A DNA stretch of 64,000 bases from Mytilus trossulus (taxonomy: Eukaryota > Mollusca > Bivalvia > Mytilida > Mytilidae): the NCBI RefSeq assembly GCF_036588685.1, contig NC_086376.1:59357166-59421165 (forward strand), read 5' to 3'. Of this stretch, positions 44,031-59,300 are shown piece after piece. The notes beneath the pieces are model-generated. The model was not told the origin of the DNA. It saw nothing but the letters and a program-made list of their open reading frames with translations, and did no database searches. The translations under genes and the position numbers were made by a program. The number at the start of each line of letters is the position of its first letter. Positions within the stretch are counted from its first letter, which is position 1.

Positions 44031-45779
44031 ATGACTGATTGCAACAGATTAGAGGACGATGTGATAAATAATAATTTATGTCAAACAAATTAATGATATA
44101 AATACTTACACGAAATGTAAATAATGTAACTACGACGCCATTTTGAAAACAATGAAATATTACTTCCTTTAATAATATTTAAAAATAGGATTGGGAATAA
44201 CCAGAAAAAGTATCTTTTTCTTTTCAAAGACCACGTTACAAACGATAAACAATATTATGCATTATCAAAATTAGTATCCGCATGAATATAAATAAATGAT
44301 AATAAGAAGCAATTAACATACATCATACGCGAGCATTCGAGATCGAACTGGAATTATCTGAGAGAATTATACCTCTGTTTGGGACTAAATCTTCTCCAAG
44401 TAGTCAGAATGATTTATATAATTTGTATTGCGAAATGATCGATAACATTCATATTCCTGTTATATTCATAAATATCTGATGGCCATTGACTTCTCTATAG
44501 AAATCATTTGTTTCTAATTATAATTGAGATTAATTACTAAGTCTTAAAATTGATGGAAATTAAGTACATTAAATTATAAATATATTCATTTTTTTTTTAA
44601 TTTTAATTTGATGTGCACTAACTACAATTCCCAAATTAATTCTTAAACGAAAATTGAATTAGGAGAGAATTGGACCAGTCTTTTGTAATTGTTTTAAACA
44701 TCAAAATATTTTAAATACTTTTCTTACAATTGCAGTCATATGAAACCTCAAATTTGAAAAAAAAATATGCATATGTTTTTTTTTTACTAAATGGATAGTT
44801 TTCATTATAAAACTTATAAGAAAATTCTTTGAATGGCCAAATTTTGATAAAGTTTACTTTTTTTATTTGCTTGCTTCCATGAAGCAATTCGCCTACATAT
44901 TTTCATTATGTAAAGTGACCTTAGCATGACCCGACTCGTAAACATCTGTTGATCGCAATATGCATGGATCTCTTATTAAAATAAATTATTATCCGATTAA
45001 ACATGTTATACACATGCTCAATATCCATGCTTCATTGTTGATAGTTCACTATAAGGTGACAATCGGTAAACTTCGGCATCAAAAACATGACAAATAATTA
45101 GCCGCCATATTTTCTCATCAATACAGACAGAGAGAGAAAAAAATTATGACTATACGATATGTTTCGTAAAAAAAGGATAAACTCGTGCACAGTAGACTAG
45201 TAAATTTATGATAAATACATGCATTCAATTTGGTTCAAGAATTGAATAAACATTCTTTTTCACCAGTCAATCGTTTAATATGACTTTAACATTCCCAAAA
45301 CTAACAAAGCTTATCACTAATAGACATTGCGGGAGATATATTATATCAAACCAGAAATCAAATGTAAATGATTCACTTTTGAAAAATACATGTATATACA
45401 AAATTCAACGTGAAAAATTTTGAGAAAGAAAGTGAAAAAAGAGTTCACAGCAGCATTACATTTGTACGTTATGAAAACTTCTTCAAATCCACTTGCTATA
45501 TTTACAACCACATCGCTAGTCTGCAATTTTTAGAAATGCCGATGATGTGGATGCCTTCTTCTACAAATATATCTATATAAAAAAAAGTAAATGAATGAGT
45601 CTTCCCATCCACCAACGATAAAAGAGCGTTATAAAATCCTTGACCATCCACAAACAATACTAAGAATATTCAAACAGATACTAACGGCCTATTGAAATTC
45701 GTATTTATAAAACCAAAATCAAATATGATCACAAGACAACAGTAAACAGTGTACTATTGGTTCCTAGCTTTAAACACAA
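44031..45779. other. AT-rich intergenic, no gene recognised
   Basis: About 1.7 kb without a supported exon or repeat partner in the window. Confidence 0.4.
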
Positions 45780-45803
45780 ATGAATGAATGAATGAATGAA
45801 TGC
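45780..45803. repeat. (ATGA)n microsatellite
   Basis: Six tandem atga/aatg tetramers. Confidence 0.85.
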
Positions 45804-45884
45804 TATACCACTGTCTTAAAAAATTTCACCTATTTTTTCACACATCATCATCGATTGTCTATATTTATAATAGATTTTAATGCG

Positions 45885-46090
45885 TCTGTTATACACGTGA
45901 GAGGTTTAGCTAGCTGGTTTAGTATACCATTTTATACATGTATAAGAAAATTCTGGAGCTACCAAGTAAAATATGACAGTTGTTATCCATTCGTTTGATG
46001 TGTTTCAGCTTTTAATTAAGACATTTGCTTGTAGACTTTCCGATTATAATTTTCCGCAATGTTCGGTATTTATGCTATTTTACTTTTCTA
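45885..46090 (+). repeat. dispersed repeat, family A
   Basis: gtgagaggtttagctagctg, then taccaagtaaaatatgacag, ttgttatccattcgtttgat and a tail of tatttatgctattttactttt; matches 62905-63090. Confidence 0.65.
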
Positions 46091-47350
46091 TCCAACATAT
46101 TTTTTAAACATTCGGTCAAAAGAGTATGAAGAACACGAACTGCTTAAGGAATGTACAAAATCGTTAGAGGTAAATATATATTTAAGTTAAACATTTATCA
46201 ACAGTTATATCTATGAATCACAGGATAAAGTCTCCTGTAAAAAAAGTATAAAATGAAAACGTTGCTTGTGTAATAAATAAATTCGGGTATTCGGAATAAT
46301 TTATAGTAAGACAACTAACCATTAGAATATGAACTAATACAAGTCAATGTAAGACATTTTACAATGAGCAAAAAAAACACATTTAGTTAAATTTCGAATA
46401 TTTTGATAATAATGCTTTTAAAAATATGAATAAAAGTATGAAAGTGGATATATTTCCCATTCGTTAGTTATAAAACAGTGTTTAATTAAGCAGATTCGTA
46501 CATATGTTTCTGTCTAGTATTTAAACTTTAACATTTCACTATTACATATTTAATCTTTCAGAACTATCTAACTTGTTCGTACCTGGAACGGAGGTATCAT
46601 ATATTGTAGGATTAAAATTATCTAATTTTGGTGCAATTTAAATCACGTTTCCCCGGTATAAATTCTTTCGTCACAAAGATTTAATAAATCACACAAAATA
46701 ATAAAATTAAAAAGCCAACAATGATTATGCGTTGTACCCCCTGTCATTTGATTGAATTTTATTTACCTAGGAATTAAACGGTGAAAGCTTGGTATTGAAT
46801 GGTCAATACTTGAAGTCTCGACTTAAATCTTCAAACTAAACAAGGCTCTGTGCCGTATTAGTCGGATTCTACCGTACATAGCAGATTATAGCTACTGTTA
46901 CCCCCAGTCTATCACGTTTATCAAGAGTCATATTGATATTTTTCTTCAGGATGTGATAGTTTAAACTTAGTTCACCAATCAAATGAAATTTTTTTTTTTC
47001 AATATAAGAAATGAAAAAGATTAGATTTCTCATAAATATGAATTAACGATGCGAGAAGAATGATTTGAAAGATAATTGGGGAAGTTTTATGTTCGAATCA
47101 TATCTATTTAAGGAAAATTAAAGCATGACAACATTTAACGGTGAAAAATAATCTGATGGAGAAACGAATAACAGGTAACGCTTAAGACTGTCAACTTCCG
47201 AACAGACTTTTCATTGTCGTATTATGTTCCGAAACAAAACTTGTCATTCACTTTGATGGGGATTTAATTTCGAAATAGAACTATTTATTCGGATTTTACA
47301 GCATACAATGGCGTAAGAGAAATATAAACGGACACAATTATATAATTATA
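46091..47350. other. intergenic, upstream of the unknown gene
   Basis: No exon supported. Position makes the last few hundred bases the candidate promoter of the gene starting at 47351; no motif assigned. Confidence 0.35.
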
Positions 47351-50300
47351 ATGCCTGAGAAAATAATTACGACTAGACCGTGGACTCAACATCCATTGTC
47401 TCCAGGAAAACTATACCGACAGCAGCGAGCAGATATTAAAACACCTGTCATTAATACATACGCAAAACAGGTAAGATTAATTATTTCTGTTAGAAATGGT
47501 GTTTTTTTTTAGTATTATAAGTTTATAATATATTTTGTTTAATACCTTGGGTAAAACTGCTGTGCCAATACAACTAGTTTTACGGTACGGCCTATATTTC
47601 CAATAAAAATTAATTTTATCAAACATTTCAGAACCGACTGACTATGCGATCTAGGCTTTGCCTTTTATTGAAGGCCCTACGGTGACATATAGTTGTTAAT
47701 ATCTGTGTCATTTGGTCTCTTGTGAAGATTGTCTCATTGGTAATTATACCACATTTTTTTATATTGTTAACTGTATTATAATAATTTTCATGTACAGTAA
47801 CGCTTATGTTACTGTAGACTCATATTACTAAAACCATAGGATCAAAGCAAAGAGAAACCTCTCTGTTCAAATCATTATATAGATTAGCAGCTACAATGTA
47901 GTACACACTACGGTTATTATTTTATTTTTTTGGGGGGAGGACATATACACGACATTCATTGTAAGATTGTAAGGACAAAGTCAAGAAAACACAACACTAA
48001 GATTAGTTGAACCTTTTGAGAAAATGGACAAAAATTATAAAAACACTAAATATGGGGTCTATGCTCAGTAAATGTCGTTTGTTTATGTGGTTCATAAGAT
48101 TTTTCTAGTTTCTCGTTTTTTTTATAGATTATGCTGTTTGTTTTCCCGTTTGGATGGTTTTACACTAGTAATATTTTGGAGCCCTTTATAGCTTGCTATT
48201 CGGTGTGAGCCAAGACTCCGTGTTGAAGACCGTACCTTTACCTATAATGGTTTAGTTTTATAAATTGTGACTTGAATGGAGAGTTGCGCATTGACACTCA
48301 TACCACATCTTCCTATATCCATATACGCGCATGAAATATGTTTGTATTAAGAGAGACTCATATCAATAAGTTAATCGATAAAATTGTCCTTTACACGTTT
48401 GTCCAAACAGATCTCCTACGAGAAGTACATGTTTGTCTGGAACTGTAAGATAATCTTTAAATGTAATCAATGATTGTGTACTAGGTCTCTAAATACAAGG
48501 ATGGTCATAAAGTCACGAAAGCAAAAACCTAAAATATTAGACTAAAGAATGTCGATCTAGGCTGGGTTTTTTTTCAAGTTGAAAATGCGTAAAATCATGA
48601 AATTTTACTTTATCCATTCTCTAGACATTCTTCTACGAACATTTAATCAAAGAAAATCTTACTTTATTTTTACGTAATTTTTAAAATACTGTAAAATAAG
48701 TGTTGTACTTCTAAACACGTAAAAGAAATATATCTGTATGTTATAAAACTACAATTTACAAAAAAAAAATAATTAAGGACTACTCCGTCGAATAATCAGT
48801 TTGTGTATTTACACAATAGTGTTTGAAATAAGGAAATATCATGGTATGATTTCAAGTGGGACAATTACCCACACAATTTGAATTTAGAATGTAATTATAG
48901 GCCACCTAATGGCCTTCAACAATGAACAAAACCAATTATGATTTTTGTATCAGGAGGCATTGTTCAAAATACCACTCAAACGTTTTTAAAATTATCCAAT
49001 ACTTCAGACAAGGGTGTCTTTAGGACAATATATCAACTAATGTCGATATAATCTTTATTGGAACAAGCAATTCCTTATAAAAACAACAAAATAGTAATAT
49101 TCAACATGTTATTCTAGAATTAAATATACAAGGATTAGGTAAGAATTATAGTCTAATGGATTAATATTTTGATATGATAGCCAATGGCTAATATTTGTGA
49201 CCAATTTATTAAACGTATAAAGTTTGGGTTTGCAATATTAGTTTTGCATTCTTTTTAATTTGCTATCTTGAAACATTTACATCTCAATGTCGGTACTTAA
49301 GCCTCAACATCATAATGCTAGCTTATATAATGTGAGTTGGTGGTCATCGTTGAGGATCGCGTTGTTTATTCAAACATTCTTTTATATTATGAACTTCTAT
49401 ATTTTTCCGAAAATAGATATAGGAAGATGTGGTGTGAGTGCCAATGAGACAACTCTCCATCCAAGTAACAATTTAAAAAGTAAACCAATATTATACAGGT
49501 TAAAGTACGGCCTTCAACACGAAAAGTTTATTTTGCTTGATAAAGAAAATATATTCGAAGATGTATGGTGACGCTCTGAATGTAAAATATTCTTAACAGA
49601 ATACAATTCAAAGTTCTGAGGGGAAACTTTCCCGAGTAGCAAATGACGAAAGATCAACTCTGTCAATGTTAAGTATGAAGGGCGGATATAGTTCAACCCA
49701 GAGTTGTAATGTGCGCTCGCTGTACATTCCTTGCTTTAAAAAAAGCACGCTGTACATTTCTCGCTCAATAAAACAAATCCAGAAACACTAGAGCAGAGCG
49801 TTAGTCAGTGTAAATGAAAAAAAAATCAACTTATAGATCTGTTTTGTTTGTGACGGTATGCTTCTGTCTCATTATTTAATACAAAACGAATCAATTATTT
49901 TCCATCTTTATTTACAGATGCAAAGAGCCTTGTTGAATGAAAAAATAATTTCATATAGACCCAGTGTCATTTAAGCATTGAATTTAAATAAAAGGCATAC
50001 ATCGTTCTATTTCTTGATAAATTTAACAAAGAGGTCACAACATTTAAAATGCAATAATGGCGTTTAAATTGAATTTTATATCTATGTATTTTAAATAACA
50101 CATGAGCATGTATTGAATATCAAATAAGTGAAAGCTGTGTTTATCATGATATATCATCAGTTTAAAGATCAATCTGAGAAGAAATTATTTACACGTTCAT
50201 GCTTCGTAGCAGAGACTTATAATACTAAATGTATTATATGTCTCTGTTCGTAGGTTATCGCTATACATTATTTCAATTATCTGAAAAATGGCCATGGGAG

Positions 50301-53300
50301 TGAAAAGCCAACAAGACTCAAATTTTTCACTCCTATATCAATAACATTAACTGTACCAAGTCAACTTCACCAGCTGCGTATTTCGACAATACAAGTCTCT
50401 TCAGTGATGCTCGATACCAAATAATTTTAAAATACATTTAGCAAATTAAACAAAATGAAGAGCTTTTTATAAACCAAAACGAAATGATGTTTAAGGAGAT
50501 GAATTTTGGTAACATTCGTTGTAATACGAAACCTACTGGACAGTACTACAGATCGTATCATTCACCAATGCTTCAACTGCTCTGATGAAAATAACAGACA
50601 TAGAAAAAGATGTTACTAAGAACATCACAAGGTCGAAATAATCATCGTGTCTTGATACCAGAGGCGGATTTAGGGGCCCTGTCCCCCATATTTGGGAAAA
50701 AAATTGGTTTCTTATATAGGGAATCACTGAAGCGTGACTAAAGTGGCCCCCTCTTAGGCAGTCAGTGGGCCCCCACTTATGAAAATTTCTAGATCCTCCC
50801 CTGGATACAAGCTAAAAATTAAGTAAATTAAAAAGTGGAAAGGCATGTGAAATAAAACAAAATGCAATGAATAGCCTCGTACAACAGCATGTGAAATAAA
50901 ACAAAATGCAATGAATAGCCTCGTACAACAGCTCGAGAACCAATGTGTCTTATCTCAATTTGCAATTGGAAGAACTGCAAGCAAAAACTGTGGGTTTAAA
51001 TATTTCTCTACGATTACGTAAAGGGTATGGTTCTATCATAATCCTCACAGCTTTTTCTAGAAGATTATTGTAATAATTCATTTACAGTTTATAACTATTT
51101 GCAATTAATTGAAAGAGGGGTACATTTAATTTACCTCTGTACAGGCAAAAGTTGATACAGTCTTTATATCAAAATGCAATTCCAATCTTCAGACTTGTTT
51201 CACCTGCATTATACTGTCTATATGAAACTGAGAATTCAATAATAGTACATATTGTAGATTTTAAGTTAATGTACTTGTACTCTTAATAAATAGCATGGGA
51301 ACCCCAACTCTTATTAATTCTGATTTTACAAGAGACACTTAAAAGCAGTTAATGTAAATATTTAAATTTAATTTAAATCTCTTTATACCTACGTGTGAGT
51401 AATCAAACGACAAATTGACCAATATACATCTGTGTACCTGTTAGCTACAATCACTTAATCTAACATCAGTATTTATTTTTATGAATTAAAAAAAACGCCT
51501 TCTTTAGGTTTAATTATTGACACAATGTTTCATGTTTTTGACCAAAATTTAATTGTAAAATTGATTAACCAAAAACGTTAAAGTTGAGCTTAAAGTGGGT
51601 TTTTTTATATAATATACCGGCTTTTTTTCTTTGATATGAAATATTTATATTGAATTGGTTGACATATTATGTCTGTATTTGTATTTTCCCCCTTAAAAGT
51701 TAAATACATCTGTGTTAATTATATATTTATACATACACGTCTAGATTTGTGATAACTTTACGACAGACGTTCTCCATCTGTAATACTATACTAATATTTG
51801 TCTCTAATTAAGCCAAATATTGCTACATCTGCGAATCAAGTTTTTTTCTTTAATTGATCTAGAAATTAATTTTGCACTTTCCCTATATATTCTATCATTT
51901 AAGTTGTCAGGTGGAATACCACAAAGAACCACAAGTTTTTACCCAGGAAAATGGGAGGAAACCCATATAATACAATCGTTGTTTTTAGCAAATCCGAAGT
52001 TTGAACTATAATTGACCTCAAGTGAACACACCACTTCCCTTCCAGTATACATGTATCTCCAATTGAAAGTTTCGTTCTAAAAACGATTACAATTAGAATT
52101 TATTTAAAGGACCATCTCTAATAAAGCCATGGAAACTAGATTTCATCTGGAATGCACTTTCTGAACAGACGGACGGACGCACGAAACCGTTTGAATGGTT
52201 TGACACTAGTAATTTTGGGGCCCTTTATAGCTTGTTGTTCGGTGTAAGACAGGGCTCCGTGTTAAAGGCCGTAAATTGGCCTATAATGATTTACTTTTAT
52301 TAATTGATTTTTGGATGGAGAGTTGTCTCGTTTGCACTCACACCACATCTGCCTTTATCTATATAAACGCATCTATCATTTTAAAATATCCATATGGTTC
52401 AAAACTTATTATTGATTTATACAATTGTATTCGTGTGGTCTTGCTTAGTAAAAACTTAGTTTATCTTCCTAAGTTTAAAAAGTTAACGGGAAAAGACTTG
52501 ATTTTTTTTTTTTTTAAATCTTACCAAAGTCGTGACAAATCTAACATATGTAATATGACATCAGTATTTCTGTAAACGTCAGTGAAAAGTCAAAATATTA
52601 TTTCACATTGACTTTCCGAAATTTTGACAGGTTACTGCGTTCTATAATATGAACTAAATTTGGGGGAAAACAGTCTAATGAATGAAATTTGTTTCCTTCA
52701 TTTCTATTTTGAATTTATTTATTTTCTATTATGCATTCTAGTAATTTCTATAATTTGATGATTAATAGCACACATTAATACTATTAAAAGTTCTGATATT
52801 CATCTTTATTATCTCACCCCACTACGTGACATTTTGTTTTCATTCATTCAGATTAAATGTTAAAAAAAAAAAGTCAATGCAAAGATTTAAAAATAAAATT
52901 GAAATGTTTATTTAAATCATAACTAAAAGATCGTATTTCAGATCAGCTGTCACCTTACAAAACAGTGCTCTTTTCTATAAATAAACAATCAACGCAGTAA
53001 ATAAGTTGTCGATCCATAAGTTCTTCGCATATTAAGATGACTTCAAGGATTAAATACACGTCCTTTCTATACATATCTTCATTTCAATAAAGCCAACGCA
53101 TTGCATCGGTACAGAGATAACAAATACAAACAATACATATTTACAATATGTACAAAACAAGTAAGATAGGTCACTAGCCAGGAATACAAACAGAAGTATT
53201 TATACTTTGTATATAAATGCGATGCTCGTCTGAGAGCTTGAATAGTCTCGATTTAATAATAAATTGTTTTGAAGTACTTAACGTCCAGTGGCAACTATTT

Positions 53301-56300
53301 CATGTATATTCAAAACAATCAATGATGTTATAATATAACAAATGGGAAATTAAGTTAATTTTTTTAATTTTACCCATTGGATTAAATTTGAGTTATGCTT
53401 TATTCAAATTATCGATCTTTATAATCTATTAAAGCTGAAATATCTTATATAATCTTTATAGTGCTTGACAGAAATAATATTTGCGAATGAAAATAATTCT
53501 TAATACACTTTATAAAGTTCGTTAATTCGAAGCTCTTTTCTAAATTTCCCATCAACAGAAACGATGATCCTTCAAGAATTTCAATGCTATTATTTTTAAA
53601 AACTTAACAGCTATCATATATTCAATATATACTTTTGTTTTAGAATAAGGTGGATATGGCGACTAGAATTAAAAACAGCCAAATATCAAATAGCCAAAAT
53701 AATGCATGAATTCGGGCCTGGCTTCTAAATTTGCCATTTGACAGATAGTGATCGCAATCTGGGCAAGTTGACGTTAACATGCCTAAGTTGATTGTTGGAT
53801 TACTTGTCCATCGGTTTGTTTTGTTTTTCATTTTTAATTTGTCTGTTTTAAAATGGTTGATGAAGGTTGAACATCGTAAACTGCTGGTGCCTCTAATTCA
53901 CTTATACAGGGATGTATATAAAACTTTTAAAGAGGGTTACTCTCTACTTGCTGGATGTTTACCCATATTCAAATTTCGCAAACCCCCTTTAAATATACCC
54001 TTGGTCATCATGATAACAATCTGTGTGCCTCGCCGGTACACGCATGAACTATAAGGCCGCCTCTGGGTGCGGGAATTTCTCGCTACATTGAAGACCTGTT
54101 GGTGGCCTTCTGCTGTTGTTTTTTCTATGGTCGGGTTGTTGCCTCTTTGACACATTCCCCATTTCCATTCTCAATTTATTTTAAAAGCCACACTGATTGT
54201 GTGTCGAGAGCGTCTGCCTCTCTTGCTATCCTTGTATCACCCGCCATGCTGGCAAAGCAATATATCGGTTTCGATTATTTAAACATCGTTTCTAGGCACC
54301 TTTAAAATTCAATTGACACATATACTTTGACTGATGACTAAGGTTCTTGAACTTTTCAAATCGAAAAAAAAACCGAAGTCAGAACAAAGTGCGCAAAATG
54401 TGATTTAATGTGTTTGTATAAGTGATCAATAACACGAGTACTTGTGTTATTTTTAATTTTACAAGAGTTACTCAGACGTAATAAATGTAAATATTTAAAT
54501 TTAATTTAAATCTTTATTTTTATTTTACTATCTTTTAAGTGTGAGTAATCGAATAAATAATTGAACAAATTGCCTTTCTGTGACAGACACTTAATTTTAC
54601 TTAAATATTTTTATATCGCCGTAGATCGTTTGACAGTCTGTTTATTGATACAAATAATATTTAACTTTGTTTAGAAAAAAAATCACATGCACTTCACAAG
54701 GTTTTTGATGATTTGAATGTTTGATATGCATATTCAATACGGACCTTCCTTCCGTGGCTACCAAGTTATTTACTTGTCGGGTTACTATAAAAAGTATGTT
54801 TTTTGGTCATTTGGTTTGCTGTTGTGTTGTTGAACTGGAATTACTTAAGCTTTGACTTATTATAATAAAGTTCCAAGTAAAAAAAAGGATACTTAAAGTA
54901 TGATAAAAAGTTAAATGATTTCATTATTTTATAGAGACGAATACATCAATATAACAGAACCGACAATATATTTAAACCATGTGGATTTCCTTTTATCTGG
55001 ATGTTAAAAAACTGACCGATTTTAATGCGGTTAGATAGTAATCATTCCCGTTGGTATGAACAGTATCCATGCTTTTCGTATTTGAACACTTAGTATAGAC
55101 AGTAACCATATAATACAATGATGGTCAGATGGTATGGACAATACCGCTGTAATTTCGTTTAAATTTATCGTTTTAAGTGTTTCACGATTCCTGCCCTATC
55201 TAATATAAATGTCTGAAGATATACAGCCCGTAACAGAGAAGTGATCGAATTGAAGTTTCTTTACCGTCAAAATTAGCTACGTTATCGACATACTTAATTA
55301 ATTGAGTAGTGACCGAACTTTTGTTACTTTAACGTTAAAAAGATTGACAATGCTGACATACTTTCATGTGTCGATAATCAAGTTTAATACCGATAATGTT
55401 GAAAATATTTCTAATAATATGAAACAAAATATGCCCATGCACCATTTCGATTGGGCGAAAAGTAGTTATTTCTTCAAAGTCAGAACAGAAAAAGGATGAA
55501 TGGAAGGACGTCTTGATAGTATTATTTCCTTTACAAATTTACACAAAACTAAAAGAAATATACTGGTAAACATTCAAAAAGGTGTTTGGTAGGAATGAAG
55601 TCCTTTATTTTTTCGGACTACAATGTGTACCGTATGTGTGATGGATTTGAATTAAATCAATAACTTTAAATGTTTTCTCATATGTATACACAAAAGGGAG
55701 GACCGGTATTTGTAATTCTGTCAGAATACGTCTTCATCCGTTTTTTCTAGTACAGTTTAAACGGGAAAATTTTGTTATGAATTTTTTTTAATATGACGAG
55801 CAAAACTATTTCTTGCAATGGCACACACAGAGATTTTTTTTTTAGTAAAAATCAGTAAAAAAATATTCTCCAAAATATACCATGGCCAGGACCTGACCGT
55901 TTTTAGCAGTGTACAAATGAAAATCGTCCTGAAAACTGCGCTTGCTGTCATTTTGAGGGATCATGCAACATTTCACCTATAACCCATAAAAACATAGGTT
56001 CTCAATTACTAAAAAATGTTCTAAAATATAATTTCAAATCAGAGTAAACATATTAACTTTCTTATATACAGTCGAATTTGTCTATAGGTTACACAAAGCT
56101 TATTCTTAAAACTTTTGTATCGGGGAAAACATTTTTCTTTTTTTTTTATTTTTGACTTTTAAAACATGTAGGGGAAACGGATTTCCTAACCATTCACATA
56201 TAATATTCCGTATTTCTGATTTTTTGTTCGATAACGTAAATTATACGACTTTTTTTTTTACAACGTGAACTTGTGCCATTTATTTTTGCTGGTCTTTAGG

Positions 56301-59300
56301 AAGACAATTTACAATTGTGCAGTGAACGGAGGCGCTAATACATAACCTTATTATTCTGTTTGGAAACAAAAATAAATTCCCAGTATATAAATATACATGT
56401 ATGAATATACATGTATTATATGTCGTGTACATGATTGGATTATGTAGATATAACTATCGCACAGAAAAAGTATCATGGATTTTTAGGCTTTCATATTCAA
56501 AGTTTTGAATTCTACCCTTGTTGATAACCTGTGGGAATCTCTACAGTTCCTTAAAACATCAATTATTGTTTTGTAAATTGAGTGCCGTCTCCCTGAACAC
56601 TTAAGTCATATCTTTTCATTTTCATATTGTTTCCCTGTTTGTCTCTGTTGTCTTGATTGTTGGAACGATTTATAGTGCATGGTATTTAACAATATTTACG
56701 AAAACTTTCTGAGGATTATGAATATTTCTTCTCTGTCAGATATGGATCATTACCAATGATAAAATGAAATGCCGTACATCACATCTTATAGAGGTTTAAA
56801 TTTCAAATATTCGTCAATAACTTAAGATATAGAGCAATTTTGTCTTCAATATTTCAAATGTTAAAGGGTACATTTGTATTTTTTTCTTCGATTTGAAGGA
56901 AATTTATTTCAGTTTTTTCTGTGACAAAGTACAAGCATGTCGGTATTGCAACAATGTATGATTGACATAATTCCGGGAACATAATAAACAGATAGGTATG
57001 AAAAAGAAAAGGTATGGGGTATTCTGTATCAGACGAAAGAAAAACTATTACAGTGTTAAATCCAATAAATTCTCACAGTGCAAGCAGTATATAATATCTA
57101 CATTGAGCAAATCGGTGAGGTCATATAAAACAGATGATGGGGTATGATTGCCAATGAGACAATTATCCACAAAAGACCAAAATGACACAGACATTAACAA
57201 CTATAGGTCACCGTACGGCCTTCAACAATGAGCAAAGCCCATACCGCATAGTCAGGAAGGATGTCTACCACCATGACTTCTTCGTTTGCCCAAAATACAC
57301 ATTATGTAGAGAAACCTTATTCCACAACCTTTAGATAACTGGCTATCTGAAAACTTTGTTTTAGATACAAAACTATTAATCTGCGGTCGCTTAAATTGGA
57401 ACTTTCGAACGAACAAAATATTCAAATTTTCAAACATGTTCAAAATTACATAAAAAGGTCAAACAGATTTCTTATGCCTTGATAGAGCGTTATTATTGCT
57501 GACACAGAACGTCATCGTTGTCATCAATCCACAAGTCATCGTCACAGAAGTATAAGATTTTTCAAACTTTCTTTTTCTCTTTTTACTTTCTCTCCTCTTT
57601 GTTCACCTATGAAAGCTAGTATCATATTGTATAAACTGTTTGTTTTATATGCATATCCATTATATTATAACATTATTGTAACTTTATATTGTATTATGGA
57701 GAAGACCTCATAAGTATGATTTACTTGTGTCTAATCAATTTTTCTTTAATTCAGCAAATAAAATATTTTTGAACTAAACCGCATAGTCAGCTTTAAAAGG
57801 ACTTCATTCCTATCAAACACCTTTTTAATTGTTTACCAGTATATTTCTTTTAGTTTTAGGTAAAATTGTAAAGGAAATAATACTATCAAGACGTCCTTCT
57901 TTAAATCTTTTTTTTCTGTTCTGACTTTGAAGAAATAACCACTTTTCGCCCAACCGAAATGGTGCATGGACATATTTTGTTTCATATTATTAGAATTATT
58001 TTCAATATTATCGGTATTAAACTTGATTATCGACACATGAAAGTTTGTCAGCATTGTCAATATTTATAACGTTAGAGTACCAATAGTTCGGTCACTACTC
58101 AATTAAGTCTGTCGATAACGTAGCTAATTTTGGCGGTAAAGAAACTTCAATTCGATCACTTCTCTGTTACGGGCTGTTGTGTAGTATAATTACCAAAGAG
58201 ATCACTCTCCGCCAAAGACCAAACAACGTTGAGGTTTAAAAGCAAATATAGACCACCGTACGCCCTTCAACAATGAGCAAAACCCATACCGCATTGTACG
58301 CTAAAAAAGGTCAAGAAATGACAAATGTAAAATAATTCAAACGAGAAAACGAACTTTATCACTTTGACAAACCTAATTACTAAATTTATATTAATAATGT
58401 GGTCTCCTCTTGAATATGCATGCAGTATTGACCACTTGTTGTCAACCAAACACAAAGAAATTAATCAATTAATTACTATTTTTAACGAAGACGAAGACTT
58501 TTTACGAAAGTACTAGCCATAAAAAAATGAAATTTAAAATGATAATTATACATATATAGTGACGTCAATTTAACAAACTTGATGAAGTCATACCGTTTTC
58601 AGTTGACATTTATTTCATTACTTCTATTAGATATTTTTAATTCATGATTTCTCACTAATATTTAGACCTTAATTGTGTTCCTTGGCTCACTTTATCCATT
58701 TTAGTGGGCGGGATCCTTAAAGAAATGTAAATACTGTTATTTCTACATTTGTTTATATGCAAACATGTTGGTATGTTTTAATGATTTTAAGAAGTATATC
58801 AGATATCATTATTTGTTTGTCCTATTCAATACGAATATGGTATTAGATATTTATTTTTATTTTTCAGTGAAGATCTTCAAAACTGGAAAATTCGGTTAAC
58901 GAAAAAAAACCGCCAATCCAAACTAGGAAAAAAATGTATATGATCATCATTCATTTTTTATATCATTGGTTGAACAGCAGTTTAAATTCACATTGTTTTT
59001 GAACAAAATTTAAGATACACGTACACACTGTTTTATCAATTAGAAAAGCACAAAAAAGCTTTCCCCCCTCCGTTTTATACCTAAACATCTTTTAAATTGA
59101 TGGCTCTGTACCGTAGATATATACTTTTTGTTCTAAAGTTAACTTTGCTTGCTTACTTATTTTACTTTGTTTCTATAATTTTCTTTCGTTTTACTTGTTC
59201 GATTATTTGTTTGACTTCGTCCTTTCTCTTTCTTTTACATTGTTTCAGATTACCAAGAGTTGTCTGTCTTCTAGCAGGTTTCCACTGACAAGAATGATAC

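Noticed and set aside
46059-46170. ATG-led 37-codon frame ending at gtaaat (MFGIYAILLFYP... KSLE)
   Set aside because: The start lies inside a family A dispersed repeat and no partner exon with a matching phase was found.
55302-55499. 65-codon frame in the inverted duplication
   Set aside because: The copy at 57833-58060 differs mostly at amino-acid-changing sites and no domain is recognisable; treated as repeat sequence, not a gene.
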